This document shows, piece after piece, positions 47,077 through 55,725 of a DNA stretch of 64,000 bases. The notes under the pieces were generated by a model, which saw nothing but the letters and a program-made list of their open reading frames with translations, was not told where the DNA came from and did not search any database. The DNA is from Ensifer adhaerens (GTDB lineage Bacteria > Pseudomonadota > Alphaproteobacteria > Rhizobiales > Rhizobiaceae): the NCBI RefSeq assembly GCF_001270265.1, contig NZ_LGAP01000013.1, positions 106,574 through 170,573 on the forward strand, in the 5' to 3' direction. Position 1 is the stretch's first letter; every line of letters begins with the position of its first letter. The position numbers were made by a program, and so were the translations under genes.

Positions 47077-47224
47077 CCCCTCACCCTAGCCTCTCCCCGC
47101 TTGCGGGGAGAGGGGGCCCGTTGGCGTCGCCGTTCGCGCCGAGGTTCGTGGGACGATGCATCGCCGCGTATTCCCTTCTCCCCGTCAAACGGGGAGAAGG
47201 TGGCCGGCAGGCCGGATGAGGGGC
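47077..47224. repeat. RIME1-type palindromic intergenic element between rhaS and rhaT
   Basis: Two strong hairpins: CCTCTCCCCGC/GCGGGGAGAGG (47090-47100 with 47103-47113) and CCTTCTCCCCGT/ACGGGGAGAAGG (47174-47185 with 47189-47200). Outer sequences CCCCTCACCCTAGC and GGCCGGATGAGGGGC complete the arrangement known as Rhizobium-specific intergenic mosaic element 1. It lies inside an operon and can fold in the mRNA between the binding-protein and ATPase genes. Confidence 0.88.
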
Positions 47225-47241
47225 AGACGTCCCCTCGCCGG

Positions 47242-48231
47242 TCAGAAGATCTTCGCGAACTCTTCGACATTCGAGGCGTCGTAAACGAACGGGTCGGCCA
47301 TAGCGCCTTCATTGTTGTCGTCGAGCTTGACGGCACCCATGCGGCCCATCTTCAGCTCTGCACCGGGCTTGGCTTCGGCACCGTTGACGAGATCATAGGC
47401 GATCATCGTCGCGGAGTAGCCGAGATCGATCGGGTTCCAGATCGCGAAGGACTTGGATGCGCCCGACTTCACGTGGCCGGCCATCTCGGAAGGCAGGCCC
47501 AAGCCCGTGACATTGATCTGGCCGATCTTGCCGGCGTCCGTCACGGCCTGTGCCGCCGCGACAATACCGACCGACGTCGGCGCGATGATCGCCTTCAGGT
47601 TCGGATGGGACTGAATGAGGCCCTGCGTTTCGCGGTAGGACTTGTCGGCCAGGTCGTCACCGTAAACGGTCGCGACGACATTGATGCCCTTGTAGTTGCC
47701 CTGAACCTTCTTCATTTCCTCGATCCAGGTGTTCTGGTTCGTGGCTGTCGCCGAAGCCGAGAGTACGGCGACATCGCCGCCGTCCGGCAGGTTGTCGGCG
47801 GCGAGCTTGATGATCATGTTGCCGATCAGCGGGCTCGAAGACGGATTGAGGTGCATCAGGCGACCGTCCTTGGCGACGCCGGAATCCCAGGAGATGACCT
47901 TGATGCCGCGATCCATCGCCTTCTTCAGCGCCGGCACCAGAGCGTCGGTGTCGTTGGCGGACACGGCGATGGCATCGACCTTCTGCGCGATCAGCGAATT
48001 GATCACCTCGATCTGGCCCTCGGCGGTCGTCGAGGTCGGACCGGTATAGATCACCTCGACGTCGCCCAACTCCTTGGCGGCTTCCTGTGCGCCCTTGTTG
48101 GCAGCCTCGAAGAAACCGATGCCGAGCGCCTTGACGACCAGCGCGATCTTCTTGTCTTCCGCATGCGCGGCACTGGCCATCAGCGCCAATGAAACGGCGG
48201 CCGTGACCATCAGTGACTTCAGAATCTTCAT
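47242..48231 (-). CDS. rhaS: Rhamnose ABC transporter periplasmic binding protein RhaS
   Basis: 329 aa from the ATG at 48231, preceded by a strong AGGAGTGGAA site. Signal peptide MKILKSLMVTAAVSLALMAS with cleavage near AHAED. The type I periplasmic binding fold shows IALVVKALGIGFFEAANKGA, EVINSLIAQKVDAIAVSAND and GIKVISWDSGVAKDG. It captures rhamnose for RhaTPQ. The 125-bp gap to rhaR and the RIME1 after it make rhaS the most independently expressed gene of the set. Confidence 0.94.
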   Translation of the reverse strand: MKILKSLMVTAAVSLALMASAAHAEDKKIALVVKALGIGFFEAANKGAQEAAKELGDVEVIYTGPTSTTAEGQIEVINSLIAQKVDAIAVSANDTDALVPALKKAMDRGIKVISWDSGVAKDGRLMHLNPSSSPLIGNMIIKLAADNLPDGGDVAVLSASATATNQNTWIEEMKKVQGNYKGINVVATVYGDDLADKSYRETQGLIQSHPNLKAIIAPTSVGIVAAAQAVTDAGKIGQINVTGLGLPSEMAGHVKSGASKSFAIWNPIDLGYSATMIAYDLVNGAEAKPGAELKMGRMGAVKLDDNNEGAMADPFVYDASNVEEFAKIF

Positions 48232-48356
48232 TTCCACTCCTCCCATGGACCGGAACGCGATCGGGATGACCGCATCGTCCGGTACTGACCTTCTCCAATT
48301 CAAGCCCGGCCCAGCCTTCTCCGACTGATGCCGATCTTCCCCTCCCCTCGGCCGTC

Positions 48357-49169
48357 TCAAGCGGTCGAGGATGCAGTCTCCGCATCGGCGCCGGACCTGG
48401 CATTGGCGACCACCAAGCGCACGCCGGCATTTTCGAGCATCGCGGCATGCCTGTCCTCGATGCCCGAATCCGTGATGACAGTGGCGATCCGCTTCAATCC
48501 GCACAGGATGAGGCTGGAGCGCTTGTGAAATTTCGACGAGTCGACCAGCACGACAAGCTCGTCGGCCTGATCGATCAGTTTCTGTTCGGCCTGGATCAAC
48601 AGCGGATCCGCCTCCATCAGGCCAAGCGGCCCCAGGCCCTGCGCGCCCATGAACATGCGGCGCGCATAGAAATTGCGCGTCACGTCGTTGTCGAAGGGGC
48701 TTAAGATGATGTTCTGCTCGCGGTAGATGGTTCCGCCCGACAGCATCACCGTATTCTTCGAATGCTTGAGCAGATGCTCGGCGATCGGAAACGAGTTGGT
48801 GAACACCTGCATCCGGCGATTGCTGAGGAAATGCACCATCTGGAAGGTGGTCGTGCCGCCGTTGATGATGATCGGCTCGCCGTCTTCGCAGAGCGCCACC
48901 GCTTCCTTGGCGATCGCCTGCTTCTCGCGGGCATGCAGCCCTTCATTGACCTTGAACGGCCGGCCGGCCAGTCCGACGAATTGCGGCGGATTGATCGCCT
49001 CCGCGCCGCCGCGCACACGCCGCAGCCGCTTCTGCACGTGGAGCGCCGCGATGTCGCGGCGGATCGTCGCCTCGGAACTGTCAGTCAGATCGACCAGTTC
49101 CGGCACCGTGACGACGGGCTTTTCCTGAACCGCCGACAGAATGATCCGATGTCTTTCTTTCTCGTGCAT
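48357..49169 (-). CDS. rhaR: DeoR-family repressor of rhamnose genes (RhaR)
   Basis: 270 aa from the ATG at 49169, preceded by GGAGGAGC; the longer frame to 49202 adds non-conserved residues. DeoR helix-turn-helix at about 5-60 (VTVPELVDLTDSSEATIRRD, LHVQKRLRRVRGGAEA) and a phosphosugar-sensing domain (about 80-250; EPIIINGGTTTFQMVHFLSN, ADELVVLVDSSKFHKRSSLI). It likely represses rhaRSTPQUK and rhaDI until a rhamnose-derived phosphosugar binds. It is the first gene of the operon, divergent from rhaD. Confidence 0.92.
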   Translation of the reverse strand: MHEKERHRIILSAVQEKPVVTVPELVDLTDSSEATIRRDIAALHVQKRLRRVRGGAEAINPPQFVGLAGRPFKVNEGLHAREKQAIAKEAVALCEDGEPIIINGGTTTFQMVHFLSNRRMQVFTNSFPIAEHLLKHSKNTVMLSGGTIYREQNIILSPFDNDVTRNFYARRMFMGAQGLGPLGLMEADPLLIQAEQKLIDQADELVVLVDSSKFHKRSSLILCGLKRIATVITDSGIEDRHAAMLENAGVRLVVANARSGADAETASSTA

Positions 49170-49372
49170 CCGCTCCTCCGATAATTTGCATGCTTCCATC
49201 ACGACCGAACATTGTCAATCACAATCAATCATATTTTTTCATTGTGCAGTGCGATATGCGCGAACTTGATCGTTTTTGATTGACAATGACTCTCGGCCCA
49301 TGTGATCTGATGCCAACCACATCTCCACGCGGCCGCCAAGCCGCGAGGCAACGGACCGGGAGGATTTTCGAG
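49170..49372. promoter_or_regulatory. Divergent rhaR / rhaD promoter with paired RhaR operator candidates
   Basis: 203 bp between rhaR and rhaD. CATTGTCAATCA (49210-49221) and its exact inverse TGATTGACAATG (49277-49288) lie about 67 bp apart between centres. Each arm contains a TTGACA that can serve as the -35 element of the promoter running outward. For rhaD, TTGACA (49280-49285) is followed 17 bp later by TGATCT. An AT-rich core lies between the arms. The layout suits one repressor controlling both directions, possibly by looping. Confidence 0.7.
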
Positions 49373-51472
49373 ATGCTCGACAAGCAACAGGGCGCGCGAC
49401 TTGCCAATCTATGGGATGAGACGAAGGCGGCGGGCATGACCGAATCCGAGCGTCTTCTCTATCGTTCGAACCTGCTCGGCTCCGACAAGCGCATCACCAA
49501 CTACGGCGGCGGCAACACCTCGGCCAAGGTAATGGAGAAGGATCCGCTTGGCGGCGGCACCGTCGAAGTCCTCTGGGTCAAGGGGTCGGGCGGCGACGTC
49601 GGCACGATCAAGATCGACGGCTTCGCCACGCTTTACATGGACAAACTGAATGCCCTGAAAGGCATCTATCGTGGCGTCGCCTTCGAAGACGAGATGGTCG
49701 GCTATCTCCCGCATTGCACGTTCAACCTCAACCCGCGCGCCGCCTCGATCGACACGCCGCTGCACGCCTATGTGCCGAAGAAGCACGTCGATCACATGCA
49801 CCCCGATGCGATCATCGCGATCGCTGCGTCCAAAAACAGCCGCGAGTTGACGGCGAAGATTTTCGGCAGCGACATCGGCTGGCTGCCCTGGAAGCGCCCG
49901 GGCTACGAGCTCGGCCTGTGGCTGGAGAAGTTCTGCCTGGAAAACCCCGGTGCCCGCGGCGTCGTGCTCGAAAGCCATGGCCTCTTCACCTGGGGCGACA
50001 CGGCCAGGGAAGCTTACGAAACCACCATCGAAATCATCAACAAGGCGATTGCCTGGTTCGAGACGGAAAACACCAGGCCAGCCTTCGGCGGCGTGGCCAA
50101 GCCGACCCTCGATGCTAGCGAGCGGGTGGCGATCGCCAAGCGGTTGATGCCGGTCATCCGCGGCCTGATCGGTGCAGACGAGCGCAAGGTCGGGCACTTC
50201 GACGACAGCCAGGCGGTACTCGACTTCGTGACGGCCAAGGATCTCAAGCCGCTCGCAGCGCTCGGCACCAGTTGCCCGGATCATTTTCTGAGAACCAAGA
50301 TCCGCCCACTCGTCGTCGATTTCGATCCTGCCGCCGCGGATATCGAAAAGACGCTTGCCGGACTTCCGGATGCGATCGCCGCCTACCGCGCCGATTATGC
50401 TGCCTATTACGAGCGCTGCAAGCACACGGACAGCCCTGATATGCGCGATCCGAACGCGGTCGTCTACCTCGTGCCCGGTGTCGGCATGATCACCTTTGCC
50501 AAGGACAAGGCGACGGCGCGTATCTCCGGCGAGTTCTATGTCAACGCCATCAACGTCATGCGCGGCGCCTCCGGGGTTTCGACCTATGTCGGCCTGCCGG
50601 AACAGGAGGCCTTCGACATCGAGTACTGGCTGCTCGAGGAAGCCAAGCTTCAGCGCATGCCGAAGCCGAAGAGCCTGGCCGGGCGCATCGCACTGGTGAC
50701 CGGCGGCGCCGGCGGCATCGGCAAGGCAACAGCCCACCGGCTGATGCAGGAAGGCGCCTGCGTCGTCATCGCCGATATCGACGAAACGGCGCTTGCCGCT
50801 GCCGAGAGCGAGCTTGCAGCCCGCCACGGCAAGGATTTCGTGCGCTCGGTCAGCATGAACGTCACCAATGAGGCGGCGGTCGAGGGCGGCTTCGGCGATA
50901 CGCTGCTTGCCTTCGGCGGCCTCGACATCCTGGTCTCGAATGCCGGCCTTGCCTCCTCCGCCACGATCGAGGATACGACGCTGGCGCTCTGGAACAAGAA
51001 CATGGACATTCTCGCGACGGGCTACTTCCTCGTTTCGCGCGAGGCTTTCCGCATCTTCCGCAATCAGAAGGCCGGCGGCAACGTCGTCTTCGTCGCCTCC
51101 AAGAACGGTCTTGCCGCCTCGCCCGGCGCATCGGCCTATTGCACCGCCAAGGCGGCCGAAATCCACCTCGCCCGCTGCCTGGCGCTTGAGGGGGCTGCAA
51201 CCCAGATCCGCGTCAATGTCGTCAATCCGGACGCCGTGCTGCGCGGCTCAAAAATCTGGACCGGCGAGTGGAAAGAGCAGCGCGCCGCCGCCTACAAGAT
51301 GGATGTCGAGGAGCTGGAGGCACATTACCGCGAACGCTCGATGCTGAAGCTCAGCGTGTTCCCGGAAGACATTGCCGAGGCAATCTACTTCCTCGCCTCG
51401 GACATGTCGGCGAAATCGACCGGCAACATCGTCAATGTCGACGCGGGCAATGCCCAGTCGTTCACTCGCTGA
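49373..51472 (+). CDS. rhaD: Bifunctional rhamnulose-1-phosphate aldolase / L-lactaldehyde (short-chain) dehydrogenase RhaD
   Basis: 699 aa from the ATG at 49373, with GGGAGGA upstream. The N-terminal two thirds are a class II aldolase domain (NYGGGNTSAKV; zinc-type HVDHMHPDAIIAIAASKN; GVVLESHGLFTWGD). From about residue 435 a short-chain dehydrogenase follows: Rossmann GGAGGIGKA (about 444), NAGLASSATIE, catalytic Tyr589-x3-Lys593 (YCTAK). The fused enzyme splits rhamnulose-1-P into DHAP and L-lactaldehyde and oxidises the latter. It is divergent from rhaR, 13 bp before rhaI. Confidence 0.93.
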   Translation: MLDKQQGARLANLWDETKAAGMTESERLLYRSNLLGSDKRITNYGGGNTSAKVMEKDPLGGGTVEVLWVKGSGGDVGTIKIDGFATLYMDKLNALKGIYRGVAFEDEMVGYLPHCTFNLNPRAASIDTPLHAYVPKKHVDHMHPDAIIAIAASKNSRELTAKIFGSDIGWLPWKRPGYELGLWLEKFCLENPGARGVVLESHGLFTWGDTAREAYETTIEIINKAIAWFETENTRPAFGGVAKPTLDASERVAIAKRLMPVIRGLIGADERKVGHFDDSQAVLDFVTAKDLKPLAALGTSCPDHFLRTKIRPLVVDFDPAAADIEKTLAGLPDAIAAYRADYAAYYERCKHTDSPDMRDPNAVVYLVPGVGMITFAKDKATARISGEFYVNAINVMRGASGVSTYVGLPEQEAFDIEYWLLEEAKLQRMPKPKSLAGRIALVTGGAGGIGKATAHRLMQEGACVVIADIDETALAAAESELAARHGKDFVRSVSMNVTNEAAVEGGFGDTLLAFGGLDILVSNAGLASSATIEDTTLALWNKNMDILATGYFLVSREAFRIFRNQKAGGNVVFVASKNGLAASPGASAYCTAKAAEIHLARCLALEGAATQIRVNVVNPDAVLRGSKIWTGEWKEQRAAAYKMDVEELEAHYRERSMLKLSVFPEDIAEAIYFLASDMSAKSTGNIVNVDAGNAQSFTR

Positions 51473-51485
51473 TCCGGAGATTTTG

Positions 51486-52778
51486 ATGAGCACCATGATC
51501 GGCAAAACCGTCGTTGACGCAGAAAACGAACGTCGCGACGCGGCACTCCGCCAGGACTACACCAGCCTAGCCGAAAGGCTGGCGCGCCGCGGCGTCGACA
51601 TCGACGCTATCAAGCGCAAGGTCGCGGCCTATGGCGTCGCCGTGCCCTCCTGGGGTGTGGGCACCGGCGGCACGCGCTTTGCCCGCTTTCCCGGCAAGGG
51701 CGAGCCGCGCAACATCTTCGACAAGCTGGAGGACTGCGCCGTCATCCAGCAGTTGACGCGCGCAACGCCCAACGTCTCGCTGCACATTCCGTGGGACAAG
51801 GTCAGCGATCTCCCGGAACTGAAGCAGAAGGGCGCAGCCCTCGGCCTCGGCTTCGACGCGATGAACTCGAACACCTTCTCGGATGCGCCCGGACAGGCGC
51901 ATTCCTACAAGTTCGGATCGCTGTCGCACAGCGACGCGGCCACGCGCGCCCAAGCGGTCGAGCACAATCTCGAATGCATCGACATCGGCCGGCAGCTCGG
52001 CTCGAAGGCCCTGACGGTCTGGGTCGGCGACGGCTCCAACTTTCCCGGCCAGAGCAACTTCACCAAGTCGTTCGAGCGTTACCTCGATGCCATGAAATCG
52101 GTCTATGCGGCGCTGCCCGAGAACTGGCGCGTCTTTACCGAACACAAGATGTTCGAGCCGGCCTTCTATTCGACCGTGGTGCAGGACTGGGGCACCAACT
52201 ACCTGATCGCCCAGGAGCTTGGCCCCAAAGCCTTCTGCCTGGTCGACCTCGGCCATCACGCGCCGAACGTCAATATCGAGATGATCGTCGCCCGGCTGAT
52301 CCAGTTCAGGAAACTCGGCGGCTTCCACTTCAACGATTCGAAATATGGCGACGACGACCTCGACACCGGCTCGATCGACCCGTATCGCCTGTTCCTCGTC
52401 TTCAACGAACTCGTCGATGCGGAAACGCGGGGTGCCGAGGGCTTTGATCCGGCCCATATGCTCGACCAGAGCCACAATGTCACCGATCCGATCGAAAGCC
52501 TGATGACCAGCGCCATGGAAGTCTGCCGCGCCTATGCGCAAGCGCTCATCGTCGACCGTGTCGCGCTCGACGGCTTCCAGCAGGACAACGACGCGCTGAT
52601 GGCAACGGAAACGCTCAAAACCGCGTTTCGGACCGACATCGAGCCGATCCTGGCGATGGCCCGTCTCGAAAGTGGCGGGGCGATCGCGCCGGTCGCGACC
52701 TATCGGGCGAGCGGCTACCGGGCCAAGGTGGCCGGCGAGCGGCCGGCCGTCGCCGGCGGTGGCGGCGGCATCGTCTGA
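51486..52778 (+). CDS. rhaI: L-rhamnose isomerase, xylose-isomerase-like type (RhaI)
   Basis: 430 aa from the ATG at 51486, the length of the Pseudomonas stutzeri-type L-rhamnose isomerase. TIM-barrel metal-site segments: TVWVGDGSNFPGQ, FTEHKMFEPAFYST, CLVDLGHHAPNVN and HFNDSKYGDDDLDTGSID. It converts L-rhamnose to L-rhamnulose, the substrate of RhaK. It is co-transcribed with rhaD. The C-terminus ends in a Gly/Ala-rich tail. Confidence 0.94.
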   Translation: MSTMIGKTVVDAENERRDAALRQDYTSLAERLARRGVDIDAIKRKVAAYGVAVPSWGVGTGGTRFARFPGKGEPRNIFDKLEDCAVIQQLTRATPNVSLHIPWDKVSDLPELKQKGAALGLGFDAMNSNTFSDAPGQAHSYKFGSLSHSDAATRAQAVEHNLECIDIGRQLGSKALTVWVGDGSNFPGQSNFTKSFERYLDAMKSVYAALPENWRVFTEHKMFEPAFYSTVVQDWGTNYLIAQELGPKAFCLVDLGHHAPNVNIEMIVARLIQFRKLGGFHFNDSKYGDDDLDTGSIDPYRLFLVFNELVDAETRGAEGFDPAHMLDQSHNVTDPIESLMTSAMEVCRAYAQALIVDRVALDGFQQDNDALMATETLKTAFRTDIEPILAMARLESGGAIAPVATYRASGYRAKVAGERPAVAGGGGGIV

Positions 52779-52806
52779 TATCCACCCGATCGCACCCCAC
52801 AAGCAA

Positions 52807-52840
52807 CATGCCGGGCAACGATCGCTGCTCGGCATGATTT
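52807..52840 (+). terminator. Possible terminator after rhaDI
   Basis: Hairpin CATGCCG ... CGGCATG (52807-52813 with 52830-52836), extended by GCA/TGC inside. Only a short T stretch (ATTTC) follows, so termination may be weak. About 30 bp past the rhaI stop. Confidence 0.45.
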
Positions 52841-52871
52841 CGCGGATCGGCTCGGATCTCAGGAGAGGATC

Positions 52872-52964
52872 ATGGAGCAAGCTGGGAGCGTGATGGCGCA
52901 CTTTGCGCGCCCTCTTCGGCGGGCGACACTGGATTGCCGGGCACAAATGCGCCGCATGCCTTAA
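52872..52964 (+). CDS. Putative 30-aa small protein with a strong ribosome site
   Basis: ATG to TAA, 30 codons (MEQAGSVMAHFARPLRRATL ...). It is basic, with no membrane helix. The ATG is preceded at good spacing by AGGAGAGG, one of the best ribosome-binding sites in this part of the window, the only reason to list it. No family recognised; it could be chance. Confidence 0.2.
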   Translation: MEQAGSVMAHFARPLRRATLDCRAQMRRMP

Positions 52965-53052
52965 AAAATCACCGCGCGATGAAATTGCCCCCTATCTGAT
53001 TTGAAATCCTGGTCTATCTTCCTTTCTAGGTCCAACGGAAAGGGAACCATTC

Positions 53053-53307
53053 ATGGGTATCGAAAGCATTCTCGTATTCCTGATAGTCGGTGCGATCGCC
53101 GGCTGGCTGGCCGGGTTGATCGTCAAGGGGTTCGGCTTCGGCCTGATCGGCAACATGGTCGTGGGCATCATCGGCGCCTTCATTGCCGGCTTCCTCTTTC
53201 CCGCCATCGGCATCAGCCTTGGCACGGGCGTGCTTTCGGCGATCCTGCACGCGACGATCGGCGCAGTGATCCTGCTGGTGCTGATCCGCATCGTCAAACA
53301 GGCGTGA
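53053..53307 (+). CDS. GlsB/YeaQ/YmgE-family (transglycosylase-associated) small membrane protein
   Basis: 84 aa with three Gly-rich membrane helices (ILVFLIVGAIAGWLAGLIVK, IGNMVVGIIGAFIAGFLFPA, HATIGAVILLVLIRIVKQA). Spacing and the GWLAG / GNMVVGIIGAF motifs match the GlsB/YeaQ family, widely associated with envelope and general stress responses. Its precise function is unknown. It stands alone between rhaI and a 62-aa gene. Confidence 0.9.
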   Translation: MGIESILVFLIVGAIAGWLAGLIVKGFGFGLIGNMVVGIIGAFIAGFLFPAIGISLGTGVLSAILHATIGAVILLVLIRIVKQA

Positions 53308-53383
53308 CGCCGCATTACCACGACCCATACCGCATGGCTCGCCTACCCGGCGGGCCGTGCCAGACCAACGGAAGGAAGACACC

Positions 53384-53572
53384 ATGAGCGAACTCCACAC
53401 CGACAACATCGAAACGGCGCTGAAGGCGTTCATGGCCGACCATCCCGGCAAGCTCACGCGCGAACAGGCGATCGCGGCGATCCTCGAAAACTGGTTTACC
53501 ACCCACGGCTACCTGCCGCCGCAGCAGGAAGGCATGCGCCCAGAGGACCTTGACGCCTCCAACGACGACTGA
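53384..53572 (+). CDS. Small conserved-type hypothetical protein (62 aa)
   Basis: 62 aa from the ATG at 53384, preceded by GGAAGGAAG. Acidic and helical: NIETALKAFMADHPGKLTRE, QAIAAILENWFTTHGYLPPQ. It has no signal peptide or membrane helix. The pattern of a helix followed by a REQAIAAILENWF segment resembles small ribbon-helix or esterase-like regulatory proteins of rhizobia, but no family can be named with confidence. Confidence 0.65.
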   Translation: MSELHTDNIETALKAFMADHPGKLTREQAIAAILENWFTTHGYLPPQQEGMRPEDLDASNDD

Positions 53573-53676
53573 GACAGTCGCACCGATCATCAACGACCGC
53601 GGCGCTTTGCGCCCGCCCACGCGTTCGTCAGTCCGGCGTCCACCACGAAACCATGTCCAGAGCCTGAAGCCCCATC

Positions 53677-54138
53677 ATGAGCCTCACTTCAGTCAAGCAA
53701 TTCTTCTCGCAGCACGCCCCTGATATCGACGTCATCGAACTCGAACAGAGCACGGCAACGGTGACGCTTGCCGCTGAAGGCCACGGCGTCGAGCCCGCCC
53801 AGATCGCCAAGACCCTGGCGCTCCGTGTCGGCGGCGACGTGATCCTGATCGTCACGCGCGGCGATGCGCGGCTGGACAACAAGAAGTACAAGGCTCGCTT
53901 CGGCACCAAGGCCCGCATGCTCGGCTTCGACGAGGTCGAGGCGGAAACCGGACATCCGGTCGGTGGCGTCTGCCCGTTCGGGCTTGCCAAGCCGCACAAC
54001 ATCTATTGCGACACATCGCTTAAAGCCTACGACATCGTCGTTCCCGCTGCCGGCGCGACCAATGCAGCCGTTCACATCAATCCCCAGCGCATCGTCGAAC
54101 TGACCGGCGCCGAATGGATCGACGTTTCGGAAACGTGA
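53677..54138 (+). CDS. YbaK/EbsC-type aminoacyl-tRNA editing (deacylase) domain protein
   Basis: 153 aa covering a single YbaK/ProX editing domain. Key segments: AEGHGVEPAQIAKTLALRVG, LDNKKYKARFGTKARMLGF and GHPVGGVCPFGLA. Family members hydrolyse mischarged Cys- or Ala-tRNA(Pro). It is free-standing here. The substrate cannot be predicted from sequence alone. Confidence 0.9.
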   Translation: MSLTSVKQFFSQHAPDIDVIELEQSTATVTLAAEGHGVEPAQIAKTLALRVGGDVILIVTRGDARLDNKKYKARFGTKARMLGFDEVEAETGHPVGGVCPFGLAKPHNIYCDTSLKAYDIVVPAAGATNAAVHINPQRIVELTGAEWIDVSET

Positions 54139-54240
54139 TCCGTGCCTTGGAATGGCCACAAAGCTTAACTGAAACCGCAGTCGCGTCCCCGCAGTGATTT
54201 GCCGGGGCAGACCCTTTCCATAAGCAGGAGCCCGTCGAGC

Positions 54241-54627
54241 ATGAAGGCAATCGCGTACCCGCTCATCTTCGCCGCCACGATGTCCCCGGCGCTGGCGATG
54301 GATCAGTCCCTGGTGCGCCAGTTCGAAAAGCTCGACCCGCAGACCCGCCTGGAACAGCGCTGCGACACCGAGGCGATGGAGCGCATCAACGCCGACAAGT
54401 CCAACTTCAAGCCGGACAAGGTGATCGCCTACACCTTTGCCGATCCGATCATGAAGGAAGACAAGATGAAGGCGCCGGGTGCGGTGTTCCGTAGCAAGGG
54501 GGAATGGTACAAGCTGAAATTCAAGTGCCGCACCGATGCGGAGCACCTGGATATCCTGTCCTTCGAATACAAGATCGGCGAGCTTGTGCCGCACGAGAGC
54601 TGGGACGAGTTCTACCTCTATCCCTGA
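54241..54627 (+). CDS. DUF930-family periplasmic protein
   Basis: 128 aa from the ATG at 54241. Signal peptide MKAIAYPLIFAATMSPALA, then a DUF930 core: LVRQFEKLDPQTRLEQRCDT, AYTFADPIMKEDKMKAPGAV, FRSKGEWYKLKFKC and SWDEFYLYP. Two Cys (RCDT and FKCR) could form a disulfide. The family is common in Rhizobiales and of unknown function. Confidence 0.85.
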   Translation: MKAIAYPLIFAATMSPALAMDQSLVRQFEKLDPQTRLEQRCDTEAMERINADKSNFKPDKVIAYTFADPIMKEDKMKAPGAVFRSKGEWYKLKFKCRTDAEHLDILSFEYKIGELVPHESWDEFYLYP

Positions 54628-54680
54628 TGGACCGGACAAGGGGCGCCCGCAAACGACGCCGCCCCGATCTTTTCGCCATC

Positions 54681-54890
54681 GCTACAGCCTGTCGCGCAAA
54701 GGTGCACAGCGGTTTTGCGATAACGACATGCGAAAGAACTACAGCCTAAAGCGCGATAAGCGAATCCTGGAGATCGCGACGCGCTTTAGAGCGTTTTCGG
54801 CTTAGACGGAGTCGCAGAAACGCTCTATCTCTTTGTTTTTACGCATTTCCCGACGGAAAACCGCTTCGCACTTTTCCTGGAAATGCTTTA
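54681..54890. repeat. Second copy of the rhizobial mosaic repeat
   Basis: Segment 54691-54752 matches 28111-28175 (shared GGTTT...CGACATGC ... CCTAAAGC). It is followed by a perfect 10-bp inverted repeat TAGAGCGTTT/AAACGCTCTA (54787-54796 with 54818-54827) and a longer one bounded by GCATTTCC/GGAAATGC (54843-54850 with 54879-54886). These are typical modular rhizobial intergenic repeats. They lie downstream of the DUF930 gene and may act as terminators. Confidence 0.7.
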
Positions 54891-54983
54891 GACGACAGCC
54901 ATCAGAAACAGCAGCGAGCCCAGCGACAGCGCAGCCATGATGCTCATCAGCATTTTCATCATGTGATCTGCCATTTCGTACAT
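54888..54983 (-). CDS. Putative 31-aa small membrane protein
   Basis: ATG at 54983 with GAGGCAAGG upstream; product MYEMADHMMKMLMSIMAALS plus LGSLLFLMAVV, a Met-rich single transmembrane helix with a short polar N-terminus. A longer frame (to 55199) adds unrelated residues and is less likely. The stop lies at the edge of the mosaic repeat. No family recognised. Confidence 0.35.
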   Translation of the reverse strand: MYEMADHMMKMLMSIMAALSLGSLLFLMAVV

Positions 54984-55199
54984 CCTTGCCTCTACTCCCT
55001 CAGGAATGAACGAATGCATCTGCTTTTCCGGCGCGGCAGGCCCGGCTGGTCCAGGCTCGAAACGCCCGACTGAAACGATCCGACCGGATCGTGCACAATC
55101 TGCTATCAGCGTTCCAAGGTGCGCCGACATGGTTAACAATTGATTAATCACGTCATCTGCAGCGTGGGATCGATGCGTGATATGCCATGGCGCCTCCAT

Positions 55200-55725
55200 C
55201 GGGCCCGTGCACGTCGTCTACCTCGCAAACGACAATATGCGAATGGCACCGAGCGGTCTGACGGCGCGTGGGTTCGCCGACTACATCAGGCATGAACGGC
55301 CGCAGTCAGAGCCGAGCGGTCTTCGTTCATCATCTCGCGCCCTTTGACGATCCAGTGCGGACATCCCGGCGCCGACCGAGATCGTTTTCAGAGGTGTCGG
55401 TTGAGTTGGTGAGCGAATTGCCGACCTCACGAACAAGCGGCTGGATCATGTCTCAGCGGAAATGAACCCTTCGACCCAACGGAGGCGCTCTGCCCTTTCG
55501 GCCATCCAGGTCTTGGCGTGTCTGCTCTCGGACCTAGGTCTGAAAACCATGGTACCAAAGTTGCAAACGGGTCTGCGTCTTTGGTCGCAAAGAAAGACCG
55601 ACCTTGTTCTCTACGCCGACGGTGGCTTCGGTGCGTTAATGGCGGCCAGAACCAGTAACGCGACCTCTGTGGGCGGAAAGACATGTGTCCTTCCGGGGGA
55701 TCGCTGTGTCTCGACGGAGGGGAAA
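55200..55725. promoter_or_regulatory. Upstream region of the giant peroxidase gene
   Basis: About 525 bp with no credible gene on either strand; frames are short and unstructured. It should contain the promoter and leader of the gene starting at 55726, which has a good ribosome site (GGAGGGGAAA). No operator or promoter could be assigned. Confidence 0.4.

Noticed and set aside
46171..48192. Plus-strand open frame of 673 codons across rhaT-rhaS
   Set aside because: It crosses two real minus-strand genes and the RIME1 element, and encodes no known domain.
49409..51166. Minus-strand open frame of 585 codons opposite rhaD
   Set aside because: rhaD is unambiguous on the plus strand; the antisense product is Asp/Arg/Val-rich without motifs.
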